Shown: positions 52,802-62,117 of the stretch, piece by piece
Position numbering within the stretch: the first letter of the stretch is position 1
Layout: each line of letters begins with the position of its first letter
Assembly: GCF_000717995.1 (NCBI RefSeq)
Contig: NZ_JODM01000023.1
Span: 1 to 64,000 of the forward strand
Length of the DNA: 64,000 bases
Source of the DNA: Streptomyces violaceorubidus
GTDB taxonomy: Bacteria > Actinomycetota > Actinomycetes > Streptomycetales > Streptomycetaceae
Direction of reading: 5' to 3'
Program-made: the position numbers and the translations under genes
The notes under the pieces: model-generated
The model's database searches: none
Seen by the model: only the letters and a program-made list of their open reading frames with translations
What the model was told of the DNA's origin: nothing

Positions 52802-54085
52802 ATGCCAGTCGCCGGACTCACCGGACTCAGACGTGCCGCACGCGAAACCGTCTCCGGGCTCCCCCGCGAGTTCTGGTGGCTGTGGACCAGCACCCTGGTC
52901 AACCGGCTCGGTGCCTTCGTCGCCACCTTCATGGCGCTGTACCTCACCATCGACCGCGGCTACTCCGCCTCGTACGCCGGTCTGGTCGCCGCCCTGCACG
53001 GGCTCGGCGGGGTGGTGTCCTCGCTGGGCGCCGGGGTGATGACCGACCGGCTGGGGCGGCGGCCGACGCTGCTCGTCGCGCAGGCCTCCACGGCCGTGTC
53101 CGTCGCGCTGCTCGGTTTCATGCGGGACCCGGTGGCCATCGCCGCCGTCGCCTTCCTGGTCGGCATGGCGAGCAACGCCTCCCGGCCGGCGGTGCAGGCG
53201 ATGATGGCGGACATCGTGCGGCCCGAGGACCGGATCCGGGCGTTCTCGCTCAACTACTGGGCGATCAACCTCGGCTTCGCGGTCTCCTCCATGGCGGCCG
53301 GGTTCATCGCCGAGGTCAGCTATCTCGCCGGGTTCCTGATCGAGGCGGGGATGACGCTCGTCTGCGCCGTCCTCGTCTTCGTGAAGCTGCCCGAGTCGCG
53401 GCCCCCGCAGGAGAAGGCCGCCGACGCCCCGGGCGAGGAACCGGCCGTCTCGCTGTGGACCGTGCTGCGCGACGGGCGGTACATGAGCGTCGTCGGGCTG
53501 TCCTTCCTCGTCGCCGTGATCTTTCAGCAGGGGTACCTGGGGCTGCCCGTCGCGATGGGCGAGGCCGGGTTCACGCCCGCGGACTACGGGCTGGCCATCG
53601 CCGTCAACGGCGTGCTGATCGTCGTCCTTCAGATCCCCGTCACGCGGTTCATCGAGCACCGCGATCCGCGGCTGCTGCTCGTCGCCTCGTCGCTGCTGGC
53701 CGGGTACGGCTTCGGGCTCACCGCCTTCGCCGGGTCGGTCGGCGTCTTCGCCCTCACCGTGTGCGTGTGGACGCTGGCCGAGATCGTCAACGCGCCGACG
53801 CAGACCGGTCTCGTCGTCCGGCTGTCGCCCCTGCACGGGCGCGGGCGGTACCAGGGGATGTACTCCGTGTCCTGGGCGGTCGCCGCCCTGGTCGCCCCGT
53901 TGATGTCCGGGTTCGTCATCGACCACTGGGGCGCCGAGTGGCTGTGGGGCATCTGCGCCGTCGTCGGCACGGTGGCGGCGGCGGGGTACTGGGTGCTCAT
54001 GCGGGGCCTGCCGGACGACGAGACGCCGGTTGCCCGGGACACGTCCGTCGCCCCCGCACCCCGGGTCGACGCCGGCGCCGTCTGA
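52802..54085 (+). CDS. Major facilitator superfamily transporter
   Basis: A 427-residue MFS protein with about 12 membrane segments and the loop-2/3 motif MTDRLGRRPTLLVAQ (GxxxDRxGRR). The start at ATG 52802 (MPVAGLTGLRRAARET) has GGGGGAA 5 bases upstream; an ATG-initiated frame from 52706 would add 32 residues with no domain sense. It belongs to the drug/solute:H+ antiporter type by sequence. The substrate is not identifiable. It diverges from gpmA. Confidence 0.9.
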   Translation: MPVAGLTGLRRAARETVSGLPREFWWLWTSTLVNRLGAFVATFMALYLTIDRGYSASYAGLVAALHGLGGVVSSLGAGVMTDRLGRRPTLLVAQASTAVSVALLGFMRDPVAIAAVAFLVGMASNASRPAVQAMMADIVRPEDRIRAFSLNYWAINLGFAVSSMAAGFIAEVSYLAGFLIEAGMTLVCAVLVFVKLPESRPPQEKAADAPGEEPAVSLWTVLRDGRYMSVVGLSFLVAVIFQQGYLGLPVAMGEAGFTPADYGLAIAVNGVLIVVLQIPVTRFIEHRDPRLLLVASSLLAGYGFGLTAFAGSVGVFALTVCVWTLAEIVNAPTQTGLVVRLSPLHGRGRYQGMYSVSWAVAALVAPLMSGFVIDHWGAEWLWGICAVVGTVAAAGYWVLMRGLPDDETPVARDTSVAPAPRVDAGAV

Positions 54086-54100
54086 TCCCGCCGCTCCCCG

Positions 54101-54190
54101 CTCACGGGTGCTCCGCGCCCACGGCTGCATCCGCGCCCACGCGTGCATCCTCGCCCACGGGTGCTCCGCACTCACGGGTGCATCCGCGCC
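54101..54190. repeat. ~18-bp tandem repeat (5 copies) at the 3' end of the DUF2000 gene
   Basis: Five degenerate copies of CACGGGTGCATCCGCGCC-like sequence run from the MFS gene's 3' flank into the last codons of the convergent DUF2000 gene. The final residues of that protein (KGARMHP) are encoded by the repeat. Confidence 0.8.
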
Positions 54191-54630
54191 CCCTTCAGCA
54201 CCTTGTCCACCGCGTTCTTCGGGCCGTAGACGGCGAGGCCCACCAGGTCCAGGTCCGCCGTCGCCACGGCCCGTACCGCCGCCCGGTTGTCGCGGTCGTT
54301 GCCCGTGGTGAAGAGGTCGGACGTGAACAGGGCGCGGGGCAGGGCGCGCGAGAGCGCCCGCGCGTGGGCGGTGGTCAGGGTCTCCTTCGCGCCCTCGAAG
54401 ACCAGCACCGGCTGGCGGAACATCGGCAGGTAGCCGACGGCGTCCGCGTCCTCGTAGGGCTCCCCGATCACCTCGGGGAACTGCCGGCCCAGGCCGCTGA
54501 CCAGGAACGCCGTGACGTTGAGGCGCTGCCAGGTCTCCAGGTCCTCGCGCAGCAGTACGGCGATCTTGGTGTCGAAGCGGACGGGGGCCTCGGGCCCGGA
54601 AGTCTCCGGGGCTGCGTCGTGCGTGCTCAT
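54172..54630 (-). CDS. DUF2000-family protein
   Basis: A 152-residue protein with DUF2000 features: FDTKIAVLLREDLETWQRLN, TAFLVSGLGRQFPEVIGEPY and the final LVGLAVYGPKNAVDKVLKGA. DUF2000 proteins resemble peptidyl-tRNA hydrolase II (Pth2) in fold; no activity is established. I chose ATG 54630; the frame is open further upstream. It is convergent with the MFS gene and divergent from the AraC gene. Its last codons lie in a tandem repeat, so its C-terminus may be recently changed. Confidence 0.8.
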   Translation of the reverse strand: MSTHDAAPETSGPEAPVRFDTKIAVLLREDLETWQRLNVTAFLVSGLGRQFPEVIGEPYEDADAVGYLPMFRQPVLVFEGAKETLTTAHARALSRALPRALFTSDLFTTGNDRDNRAAVRAVATADLDLVGLAVYGPKNAVDKVLKGARMHP

Positions 54631-54679
54631 ACGGTGAGACTGCCGACCCGCACCCCGCCCGGTCTTGTACGTTTTATGC

Positions 54680-55495
54680 ATGGGCGGTCGATCGAAGGAC
54701 CAGCGGAACGTCTCCGCCTGGCGCCCCCGCGTCCCGGGCATCGTCGAGGTCTTCCACGCCCACTACACCGAGTACGCCTACCCGATGCACGTCCACGACG
54801 CCTGGACGCTGCTCATCGTCGACGACGGCGCCGTACGGTACGACCTGGACCGGCACGAGCACGGCACCCCGCACGACACGGTGTCGCTGCTGCCGCCGCA
54901 CGTGCCGCACAACGGCTCCCCGGCGACGCCGGACGGTTTCCGCAAGCGCGTGCTGTACCTGGACGCCTCCCGGCTGGGCGACGAGCTGATCGGACCGGCG
55001 GTGGACGCGCCCGACCTGCGCGACCCGGTGCTGCGGCGGCGGGTCGGGCAGTTGCACGCCGCGCTCGCGCTGCCCGGCGACGAGCTGGAGGCGGAGAGCC
55101 GGCTGACGCTGATCGGCGAGCGGCTGCGCACCCATCTGCGTCCCAGGGGCGACGGGGAAGCGGCGCGCCGGGACCCCGTGCTCGCCCGGCGGCTGCGGGA
55201 GTTGCTCGACGAGCGGGTCGTCCCGGGGATCGGGCTGGAGGAGGCCGCCGCGCTCCTGCCCGCCCATCCGGCGCATCTGGTACGGGCGTTCAGCGGCGCC
55301 TACGGCATCGCGCCGCACCAGTACCTGATGTCCCGCCGGGTCGACCGGGCCCGGCGGCTGCTGCTCGCCGGACGGTCCCCGGCGGACGTGGCCGGTGCCA
55401 CCGGCTTCTACGACCAGGCCCATCTGACCCGGCACTTCAAGCGATGGGTGGGGGTCACGCCGGGGCGGTACCGGGCCAGCGGCGCCCGGAGCTGA
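54680..55495 (+). CDS. AraC-family transcriptional regulator
   Basis: A 271-residue regulator with an N-terminal cupin sensor (YAYPMHVHDAWTLLIVDDGA, with HVHD ligands) and a C-terminal pair of helix-turn-helix motifs (HPAHLVRAFSGAYGIAPHQY, then VAGATGFYDQAHLTRHFKRW). The start at ATG 54680 lies inside a TTTTATGCATG sequence with no ribosome-binding site, so translation may be from a leaderless mRNA. It diverges from the DUF2000 gene and may regulate it. Confidence 0.9.
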   Translation: MGGRSKDQRNVSAWRPRVPGIVEVFHAHYTEYAYPMHVHDAWTLLIVDDGAVRYDLDRHEHGTPHDTVSLLPPHVPHNGSPATPDGFRKRVLYLDASRLGDELIGPAVDAPDLRDPVLRRRVGQLHAALALPGDELEAESRLTLIGERLRTHLRPRGDGEAARRDPVLARRLRELLDERVVPGIGLEEAAALLPAHPAHLVRAFSGAYGIAPHQYLMSRRVDRARRLLLAGRSPADVAGATGFYDQAHLTRHFKRWVGVTPGRYRASGARS

Positions 55496-55508
55496 GCCGC
55501 CGGGGGGA

Positions 55509-56012
55509 TCAGTCGCCGGAGCGCTCGATCAGGTGCTGGAACGCCTCCAGGTTCCGCGTCGACTCGCCGCGCGCGGTGCGCCACTCGTACTCCTTGCGGA
55601 TGGCGGAGGCGAAGCCCAGCTCCAGCAGGGTGTTGAAGGCGCCGTCGGCCGCTTCGAGGACCTGGCCGAGCAGGCGGTCGATCTCGTCGGGGGTGACGGC
55701 GGCCAGGGGGAGTTTCGCGGTGACGTAGATGTCGCCGAGGCGGTCGACGGCGTACCCGATGCCGTAGAGCTTGAGGTTGCGTTCCAGCAGCCAGCGGTGG
55801 ACGGCCGGTTCGTTCTCGTCGGGGTGGCGGATGACGAAGGCGTTGAGGGAGAGGGAGTGCCGGCCGAGGAGGAGGGAGACGGTCGTCGAGAGCTTGCGGG
55901 TGCCGGGGAGCTTGACGACGTAGTTGCCGGGTGCCGGGCTCTCCCACTCCAGGTCGGCGTCCTTCAGCGCCCCCTCGACGACCTGTGCTGCCTTGTCCGG
56001 TGCCTCAGCCAT
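55509..56012 (-). CDS. YbjN domain-containing protein
   Basis: A 167-residue YbjN-like (type III secretion chaperone-like fold) protein. Landmarks are [40 protein letters not shown] and [20 protein letters not shown]. The start overlaps the mshA stop by 8 bp, so the two are translationally coupled. The same mshA–YbjN order occurs in mycobacteria (Rv0486–Rv0487). Function is unknown; it is a sensor-less bacterial homologue family. Confidence 0.85.
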   Translation of the reverse strand: MAEAPDKAAQVVEGALKDADLEWESPAPGNYVVKLPGTRKLSTTVSLLLGRHSLSLNAFVIRHPDENEPAVHRWLLERNLKLYGIGYAVDRLGDIYVTAKLPLAAVTPDEIDRLLGQVLEAADGAFNTLLELGFASAIRKEYEWRTARGESTRNLEAFQHLIERSGD

Positions 56013-57378
56013 GGTGCGAGCGTACGCGACGGCGGTGCGACTGGATCGCGGCCGTGTAGACGTCGGCGGTGGCGGCGGCGGCGCTGTCCCAGCCGAAGGA
56101 CTGGGCGTGCCGGGCGGCGGCGTCGCCCATGCGGGGCGTCAGCTCGGGATTGTCGGCGAAATCCCGCAGGACGCGCGCGTAGGCGACGGGATCGTGCCCG
56201 TCGACGAGGCGGCCGGTGTGTCCGTCGCGCACCGCGACCGGGAGCCCGCCCACCGCGGCGGCGAGCACCGGCGTGCCGGCCGCCTGGGCCTCGATGGCGA
56301 CGAGGCCGAAGGACTCGCTGTAGGACGGCATGACCAGCACGGACGCGGCCCGGAACCAGTCGGCGAGCTGTTCCTGGCCGACGGGCGGGCGGAAGCGCAC
56401 GACGTCGGCGATGCCGAGCCGGGCGGCGAGCTTCTGGAGGCCCTCTGGCTTGGCGAGGCCGCTGCCGCTGGGCCCGCCCACGACGGGGACGACGATGCGC
56501 GAGCGCAGCTCGGGGCGTTCGTCGAGGAGTACGGCGACGGCGCGCAGCAGCACGTCCGGGGCCTTCAGGGGCTGTATGCGGCCCGCGAAGAGCGGGATGA
56601 GCGCGTCCTGGGGCAGGCCGAGGCGGGCACGGGCGGCGGCGCGGGCGTTGCCGTGCCGGCCGGGTCCGGGGACGGTGCCCTTGGGGAAGGGGCGGAACCG
56701 GTCGAGGTTCACGCCGGGGTGGACGACGGCGACCTTGCCGGGGTCGGCGGCGTAGTGGCGGACGAGTTCGTCGGCCTCCTCGGCGGTGTTGGCGATCAGC
56801 CGGTCGGAGGCGGCGACGATCTGGGTCTCGCCGATGACGCGGGCGGCCGGTTCGGGGGTGTCGCCGGCGGCCAGGTTGGCGTTCTTGACCTTGGCCATGG
56901 TGTGCATGGCGTGCACCAGGGGCGCGCCCCAGCGCTGGGCGGCGAGCCAGCCGACGTGGCCGGAGAGCCAGTAGTGGGAGTGCACGAGGTCGTAGTGACC
57001 GGGGCGGTGGCCGGCCCAGGCCTGCATCACGCCGTGGGTGAAGGCGCAGAGCTGGGCGGGCAGGTCCTCCTTCGCCAGTCCCTCGTACGGGCCCGCGTCG
57101 ACGTGCCGGACGAGGACGCCGGGGGCCAGCTCGACGGCGGGCGGGAGGGCGGCGGCGGTGGCCCGCGTGAAGATCTCGACCTCGATGTTGATCGCGGCGA
57201 GACGCTGGGCCAGCTCCACGATGTAGACGTTCATGCCCCCGGCGTCGCCGGTGCCGGGCTGGTGGAGCGGTGAGGTGTGCACGGAGAGCATGGCGACGCG
57301 GCGAGGCCTGCGGTTCAGCCTCAGCCGCGGGGAGGCCGCCGGTGAGCGGCGCCCGAGCCTGCTGACGTACTGGCTCAC
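56005..57378 (-). CDS. mshA: D-inositol-3-phosphate glycosyltransferase MshA
   Basis: A 457-residue GT-B (family 4) glycosyltransferase that makes GlcNAc-inositol-phosphate, the first mycothiol step. The N-terminal motif [20 protein letters not shown] contains the inositol-phosphate-binding Thr/Gly cluster. VNLDRFRP and [20 protein letters not shown] mark the UDP-GlcNAc half, and [20 protein letters not shown] holds the catalytic acidic motif EX7E. I chose GTG 57378, which has GAGGAGG 8 bases upstream; the ATG at 57447 lacks a ribosome-binding site. Neighbours match the mycobacterial mshA context. Confidence 0.95.
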   Translation of the reverse strand: MSQYVSRLGRRSPAASPRLRLNRRPRRVAMLSVHTSPLHQPGTGDAGGMNVYIVELAQRLAAINIEVEIFTRATAAALPPAVELAPGVLVRHVDAGPYEGLAKEDLPAQLCAFTHGVMQAWAGHRPGHYDLVHSHYWLSGHVGWLAAQRWGAPLVHAMHTMAKVKNANLAAGDTPEPAARVIGETQIVAASDRLIANTAEEADELVRHYAADPGKVAVVHPGVNLDRFRPFPKGTVPGPGRHGNARAAARARLGLPQDALIPLFAGRIQPLKAPDVLLRAVAVLLDERPELRSRIVVPVVGGPSGSGLAKPEGLQKLAARLGIADVVRFRPPVGQEQLADWFRAASVLVMPSYSESFGLVAIEAQAAGTPVLAAAVGGLPVAVRDGHTGRLVDGHDPVAYARVLRDFADNPELTPRMGDAAARHAQSFGWDSAAAATADVYTAAIQSHRRRVRSHHG

Positions 57379-57631
57379 GAGCCGTTCCTCCTCGCTGCGG
57401 GCATGCCGGTCGGAGGACGTGGGCTGCCCTCCAAGGGGTGGGAACACCGGACGGGCGGTGCTCCATTCCGGTTTTCCGACCTTTGCCGAATCATTACCGC
57501 CGATCGCTCAACCGTTCGAGGGCCGTCCGGGGCCCGGCCCGGCCGATGGCGGCGGGAGCCCCGCCACGGGAGGCGGGTACCACTCTGCGGGTACCACCAT
57601 CCCGTCGACGAATGCCGGACGGTCCGCCGCA

Positions 57632-57637
57632 TACCCT
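57632..57637 (+). promoter_or_regulatory. -10-like TACCCT element next to the methyltransferase start
   Basis: TACCCT lies 7 bases before the ATG at 57645 with no ribosome-binding site, again compatible with a leaderless transcript. Confidence 0.45.
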
Positions 57638-57644
57638 CGTAGTC

Positions 57645-58460
57645 ATGCCACCCCGCGCCACCGCCACCCGCCCCGTGGGCACGGTCACGCGCGGGACGAC
57701 GAATCCGAACCGGCTGCGCCGCATGGACCGCTGGATCGCGGCCGCGCACGGCGCCGAACTGCGCCGCGCCGCCGAGCCCGTCGCCGTCGACCTCGGCTAC
57801 GGCGCGGCCCCCTGGACCGCCGTCGAACTGCTGCACCGGCTGCGCACCGTCGCGCCGCACGCGCGCGTGGTGGGCGTCGAGATCGACCCGGCGCGGGTGG
57901 CGGCGGCCCGGCCGTACGCGCGCGAGGGGCTCGATTTCCGGCACGGCGGCTTCGAGGTCCCCGTCTCCGCGCCCCCGCTGCTGATCCGCGCGGCGAACGT
58001 GCTGCGCCAGTACGACGAGGGCGAGGTCGCCGCGGTCTGGGGGCGGCTGTGCGCGCGGCTCGCGCCCGCGTCGGAGCACTCGCGCGGGGGACTGCTGGTC
58101 GAGGGGACGTGCGACGAGATCGGGCGCCGGCACGTATGGGTGGCGCTCGGGCCCGAGGGTCCGCGCACGGTCACCTTCGCGACCCGGCTCGGCTCGCTGG
58201 ACGCCCCCTCCGACCTGGCCGAACGGCTGCCGAAGGCGCTCATCCACCGCAATGTCCCCGGCGAGGCCGTGCACGCCTTCCTGCGCGACTTCGACCGCGC
58301 CTGGGCGGCCGCCGCGCCCTACGCCTCCTACGGCGCCCGGCAGCGCTGGATGCGGGCCGTGCGGGACCTGACGGCCGACTGGCCGGTGGCGGACGGGCCG
58401 ACGCGGTGGCGGCAGGGCGAAGTGACGGTGCGCTGGGAGGCGTTGGCACCCCGCGCGTGA
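57645..58460 (+). CDS. SAM-dependent class I methyltransferase
   Basis: A 271-residue Rossmann-type methyltransferase. The SAM motif I region is VAVDLGYGAAPWTAVELL (about 44-61) and acidic motif II lies at VVGVEIDPARVAAARPYA. The C-terminal half is unusual and Trp-rich. No substrate motif is visible. The start at ATG 57645 gives a sensible N-terminus (MPPRATATRPVGTVTRGTT). It stands alone, divergent from mshA. Confidence 0.85.
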   Translation: MPPRATATRPVGTVTRGTTNPNRLRRMDRWIAAAHGAELRRAAEPVAVDLGYGAAPWTAVELLHRLRTVAPHARVVGVEIDPARVAAARPYAREGLDFRHGGFEVPVSAPPLLIRAANVLRQYDEGEVAAVWGRLCARLAPASEHSRGGLLVEGTCDEIGRRHVWVALGPEGPRTVTFATRLGSLDAPSDLAERLPKALIHRNVPGEAVHAFLRDFDRAWAAAAPYASYGARQRWMRAVRDLTADWPVADGPTRWRQGEVTVRWEALAPRA

Positions 58461-58703
58461 ACCGGCGGCGCCGGCACGGACGACGGCGGCCACAGGCCGA
58501 CACGGACGACCGGGGCCGACACGACACGGCCGACCGCGAGCCGGGAACGATCTCCGAGCGGCGTTCGTCACACATCGGGGATGCGGAAGAGAAGCAGCAG
58601 GAAAGCAGGAGGAAAGCACGGCCTCTGTCGCTTTTCGCGTCGCCGTGGCACGATCCCCCGAGCGACCTATGTTACTGACGGTTAATCAGTTGGGGGGCGA
58701 GGT

Positions 58704-59861
58704 ATGCGTACGGGGAAGCGTGGCTTGACGACCGCTGCCGTGACCGTGGTCTGCGCGATCACCGTGCTGGCGGCACCGGGCACGGCGCTCGCGGACCCGG
58801 GCCCCTCGGCGTCCTCGTCGGCGTCACCCGCACTGGGCGGCCCCGGCGCCTCCGCCACCCCGACCGCCCCGGCCGCCACGCCCGGCAAGGGCAAGGGCAA
58901 GGATCTGGAGGCCGTGCGCGAGAAGCTCGACAAGCTCTACCGCGCGGCGGCCTCGGCGACGGAGGAGTACAACGCCGCCGAGGAACAGGCCGAGAAGCAG
59001 AACGCCCGGATCGTCGAGCTGGCCAAGAAGATCGTCAAGGGCCAGGAGAAGCTGGACGGGCTGAAGGACCGCGCGGGAGCCGCCGCCCGCGCCCAGTACC
59101 GCACCGGCGGCCTGCCCGACGGGGCCAAGCTGGTCCTGAGCGAGGACCCCGAGGACTTCCTCGACGGCACCGGCCGGGTGATCCAGGGCCACCGGGCCAC
59201 CAAGGGCCTGCTCGGCGAGCTGACCCGCGCACAGGAGGACCTGAAGACCTACGCGGCGGACGCCTCCGCCCGCTTCGAGGAGCTGGAGGCGAACCGCAAG
59301 GCCAAGGCCACCGCCCAGAAGAAGATAGAGCAGCGGATCGCGGCGGCCGAGAAGCTGGAGTCCGAGCTGGAGAAGGAGGAGAAGGAGCGCCTCGCCCGGC
59401 TGGAGAAGGAGGCGCAGGCCAAGGCCCAGACCGCCTGGCTCGACTCCGGCATCCTCGATGACCTCGACGCCGGGGCGACCGAGCGGGGCCGCAAGGCGGT
59501 CGAGTACGCCACCGCCCAGATCGGCAAGCCCTACCAGTGGGGCGCCGAGGGCCCGAAGTCCTACGACTGCTCCGGGCTGACCTCGCAGGCCTGGGTGTCG
59601 GCCGGGCGGGCGATCCCCCGCACCTCGCAGCAGCAGTGGAAGCAGCTCAGGCACATCGGCATCGAGGACATGCGCCCCGGCGACCTGATCATCTACTTCG
59701 ACGACGCCAGCCACGTCGGCATGTACGTCGGTGACGGCTCGATGGTGCACGCCCCGCGCCCGGGGCGCTCGATCACCCTCGCCGGAGCGGGCTCGATGCC
59801 GATCCTCGGCGTGGTCCGGCCGGACACGGCCCCGGCGCAGGCGCCCGCGCCCAAGGGGTGA
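58704..59861 (+). CDS. Secreted NlpC/P60 peptidoglycan hydrolase with coiled coil
   Basis: A 385-residue exported hydrolase. The signal peptide ends around residue 30 (TVLAAPGTALADPG), followed by a Pro/Ser linker. A long coiled coil (about 65-245) precedes the NlpC/P60 domain. The catalytic triad is Cys289 (SYDCSGLTSQ), His337 (ASHVGMYVGDG) and a third polar residue, His349 (MVHAPRPG). Enzymes of this type (RipA/RpfA-like, SwlA) cut D-Glu–mDAP bonds in the cell wall. GGGGGGCGAGGT precedes the start. It is transcribed alone. Confidence 0.93.
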   Translation: MRTGKRGLTTAAVTVVCAITVLAAPGTALADPGPSASSSASPALGGPGASATPTAPAATPGKGKGKDLEAVREKLDKLYRAAASATEEYNAAEEQAEKQNARIVELAKKIVKGQEKLDGLKDRAGAAARAQYRTGGLPDGAKLVLSEDPEDFLDGTGRVIQGHRATKGLLGELTRAQEDLKTYAADASARFEELEANRKAKATAQKKIEQRIAAAEKLESELEKEEKERLARLEKEAQAKAQTAWLDSGILDDLDAGATERGRKAVEYATAQIGKPYQWGAEGPKSYDCSGLTSQAWVSAGRAIPRTSQQQWKQLRHIGIEDMRPGDLIIYFDDASHVGMYVGDGSMVHAPRPGRSITLAGAGSMPILGVVRPDTAPAQAPAPKG

Positions 59862-60132
59862 CGCGCGCCACGCGTGACGCGCCGGGCGCGTGAGGCGGGC
59901 CACGTGACCCAGTCCACGCCCGGCACCCCGCCCCGCGTGACGTTCGTCATCCCGGGTCTCCGGCCGAGGTGTCCAACTGCGGGGGATTAGGCGGCATATG
60001 ACAGGGGCCGATGGTCGCCCGACGTGTTCTGGACCATTCCGCAGCGGCGCCGACACCCGCTATGGTCCCCGTCGGTGGGTCGAGGTCCCTCGCCCCGCCA
60101 TGCCCTCGGGGGGAGGGAAGGAAACCAAGACG

Positions 60133-61629
60133 ATGCCCGTACCCGTACCGCGGCAGAGGGCGATCCCGGCCGTGGAGTGTGGTCAGGCGCCCGCCGCGTC
60201 CCCGGACAGCGGCCCTTCCAAGGAACAGGCCCCGCCCGGGACGCACCCGGCCGAGCACCCCACCGGCCGGCGAGAGGACCCCACGGAGAAGCGCGAGAAG
60301 CCCACGGACACCAGCCCCGAAACCCGCACCGGCGTCGGCCTCGCCACAGACCCCGGCACCGGCACCGGCACCGACCGGACGCACGGCGGCCGGACGGAGA
60401 GCGCGGCTCCCACGAACCTGACCGTGCTGCTGATCGAGGACGATCCGGCCGGTTCGCCGATCGTGCCCGACCTGCTCGACCAGTCCGGCAAGCCGATCCG
60501 CATCCGCACCGCGCGCAACCTCACCGAGGCCGGGCGGCTGCTGACCGACGACGTCCACTGCATCCTGCTGGACCTCGCCCTGTCGGCCCCCGCCCCGGCC
60601 CGCACCGGCACCGGCACCGACGGCGGTGGCCACGGCAACGGCGGCGCGGCGGACGACGACGAGCTGGCGGTGCTCCGGCACGTCCTGGAGCTGGCACCCC
60701 GGCACGCCGTGCTCGCCCTCACCTCCTCCAGCGACGCCGAGCGCGGCGCCGAGGCGGTGGCGGTCGGCGCGCAGGACTACCTGTTCCGCGACGAGCTGGA
60801 CGGCCGCCTGCTGAGCCGGGCGATCCGCTACGCCGTCGAGCGCAAGCGGTCCGACTCGGCGGAGCGGCGGCTGGCCGAGGGCAGGCTGCGTGCGCAGGAG
60901 AACCGCCGCCTGGAGCGCGGCCTGCTGCCGACCCCGCTGCTCGCCGGGTCCCCGCTGCGCTTCGCCGCCCGCTACCGTCCGGGCCGCTCGCGCGCGCTGC
61001 TGGGCGGCGACTTCTACGACGTCGTCCGCACTCCGGACGGCACCGTGCACGCCATGATCGGCGACGTCTGCGGGCACGGCCCGGACGAGGCGGCGCTCGG
61101 TGTGGAGCTGCGGATCGCCTGGCGGGCGCTGACCCTGGCGGGGCTCTGCGGCGACCAGCTGCTGGGCACGCTCCAGCAGGTGCTGGAGCACGAGCGCTCG
61201 GACGACGAGATCTTCGCGACGCTGTGCGCCGTGGACATCTCCCCGGACGGCCGCCGCGCGGGCCTGTGCCTGGCCGGGCACCCGTCCCCGCTGCTCAGCC
61301 GCCCGGGCATGCCCGCACGGCTGCTGCCCTACGACAACAACGGCCCGGCGCTGGGGCTGCTGCCGGGCGCCCGCTGGCCGCGGATGCAGGTGGAGCTCGG
61401 CGCCGAGTGGAGCCTGATGCTCTACACCGACGGTCTGATCGAGGGCCACGTCGGCGGGGGCCGGGAGCGGCTCGGCCAGGACGGCATGGTGGAGATGGTG
61501 CGCCGTCAGATCGCCGAGGGCCTGACGGGCGAGGACCTGCTGCGGACGACCGTCAACGAGGTCCGCGAACTCAACGGCGGCGAGCTGGCGGACGACCTGG
61601 CCGTGGTCCTGCTGGACCGGACGGCCTGA
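60133..61629 (+). CDS. Response regulator fused to PP2C/SpoIIE-type phosphatase
   Basis: A 498-residue protein. An N-terminal disordered region (about 1-92) leads to a degenerate receiver (LLIEDDPAGS, phospho-acceptor candidate Asp147 in CILLDLALS; a low-complexity insertion follows), a coiled-coil linker (RLAEGRLRAQENRRLERGLL) and a PP2C domain with GGDFYDVV, GDVCGHGPDEA and a final GELADDLAVVLLD. Such RsbU-like proteins dephosphorylate anti-anti-sigma factors and feed sigma-B-type regulation. The ATG at 60133 is 9 bases from AAGGAA; upstream ATGs at 59998 and 60100 add residues without domain meaning. Confidence 0.9.
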   Translation: MPVPVPRQRAIPAVECGQAPAASPDSGPSKEQAPPGTHPAEHPTGRREDPTEKREKPTDTSPETRTGVGLATDPGTGTGTDRTHGGRTESAAPTNLTVLLIEDDPAGSPIVPDLLDQSGKPIRIRTARNLTEAGRLLTDDVHCILLDLALSAPAPARTGTGTDGGGHGNGGAADDDELAVLRHVLELAPRHAVLALTSSSDAERGAEAVAVGAQDYLFRDELDGRLLSRAIRYAVERKRSDSAERRLAEGRLRAQENRRLERGLLPTPLLAGSPLRFAARYRPGRSRALLGGDFYDVVRTPDGTVHAMIGDVCGHGPDEAALGVELRIAWRALTLAGLCGDQLLGTLQQVLEHERSDDEIFATLCAVDISPDGRRAGLCLAGHPSPLLSRPGMPARLLPYDNNGPALGLLPGARWPRMQVELGAEWSLMLYTDGLIEGHVGGGRERLGQDGMVEMVRRQIAEGLTGEDLLRTTVNEVRELNGGELADDLAVVLLDRTA

Positions 61630-61668
61630 GCCGCCCGGTCCCGAAGACCGCCCGCGCGGGCAGTCCCC

Positions 61669-62022
61669 TCAGCGTCCGCCGTTGTACGGGCCGTAGGGGC
61701 CGTCGCTGCTGGAGCCGCGGCGGCTGTTGCGGCCACCGCCCGACAGGCCGCGCAGTGCGGGCCGTACGTCGACCATGTACACGATCGTCGCGACGAGCCC
61801 GATGATCGGCAGGAACGACAGGATGTTGAAGATCAGGTTCACCACGAAGGCGAGCCCGAGGATGATCAGCCAGAAGGGCTTGGTCTTCTTGTCGGCCGCG
61901 CGGTAGGCGTCCTCGCGGCGCGTGGCGGCGTCGATCAAAGCGAAGCCGCTGAAAAGGATCAGGGCGATGCTCAGCAGCCACATGAAGCCTGCGAACCCCT
62001 GCATCAGCACAACGTCCACCAC
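61669..62022 (-). CDS. DUF2516-family membrane protein
   Basis: A 117-residue membrane protein with three helices (AGFMWLLSIALILFSGFALI, FWLIILGLAFVVNLIFNIL, LPIIGLVATIVYMVDV). The last ~25 residues are Gly/Ser/Arg-rich. The GTG at 62022 is followed by a second GTG, either of which may start it. The same DUF2516 gene follows hbhA in mycobacteria (Rv0476), supporting a conserved partnership with the upstream HbhA-like gene. A strong terminator at 62064 separates the two transcripts. Function unknown. Confidence 0.88.
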   Translation of the reverse strand: MVDVVLMQGFAGFMWLLSIALILFSGFALIDAATRREDAYRAADKKTKPFWLIILGLAFVVNLIFNILSFLPIIGLVATIVYMVDVRPALRGLSGGGRNSRRGSSSDGPYGPYNGGR

Positions 62023-62063
62023 CAGATTCGGATCGTCATTTAGCGGTCACCGTACCCGCAGAA

Positions 62064-62094
62064 CGGGCCGGGCACCCCAAGGGTGCCCGGCCCG
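62064..62094. terminator. Strong hairpin terminator between HbhA-like and DUF2516 genes
   Basis: A perfect 14-bp GGGCCGGGCACCC-containing stem closes a 3-nt loop (CAA), just after the HbhA-like stop. Confidence 0.8.
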
Positions 62095-62117
62095 CTCCCC
62101 GCTCGTCGCGCCCTGCC

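Noticed and set aside
58461..58703. A ydaO (c-di-AMP) riboswitch before the NlpC/P60 gene, as found before some Streptomyces rpf genes
   Set aside because: The leader is short and I could not find the conserved helices of that riboswitch.
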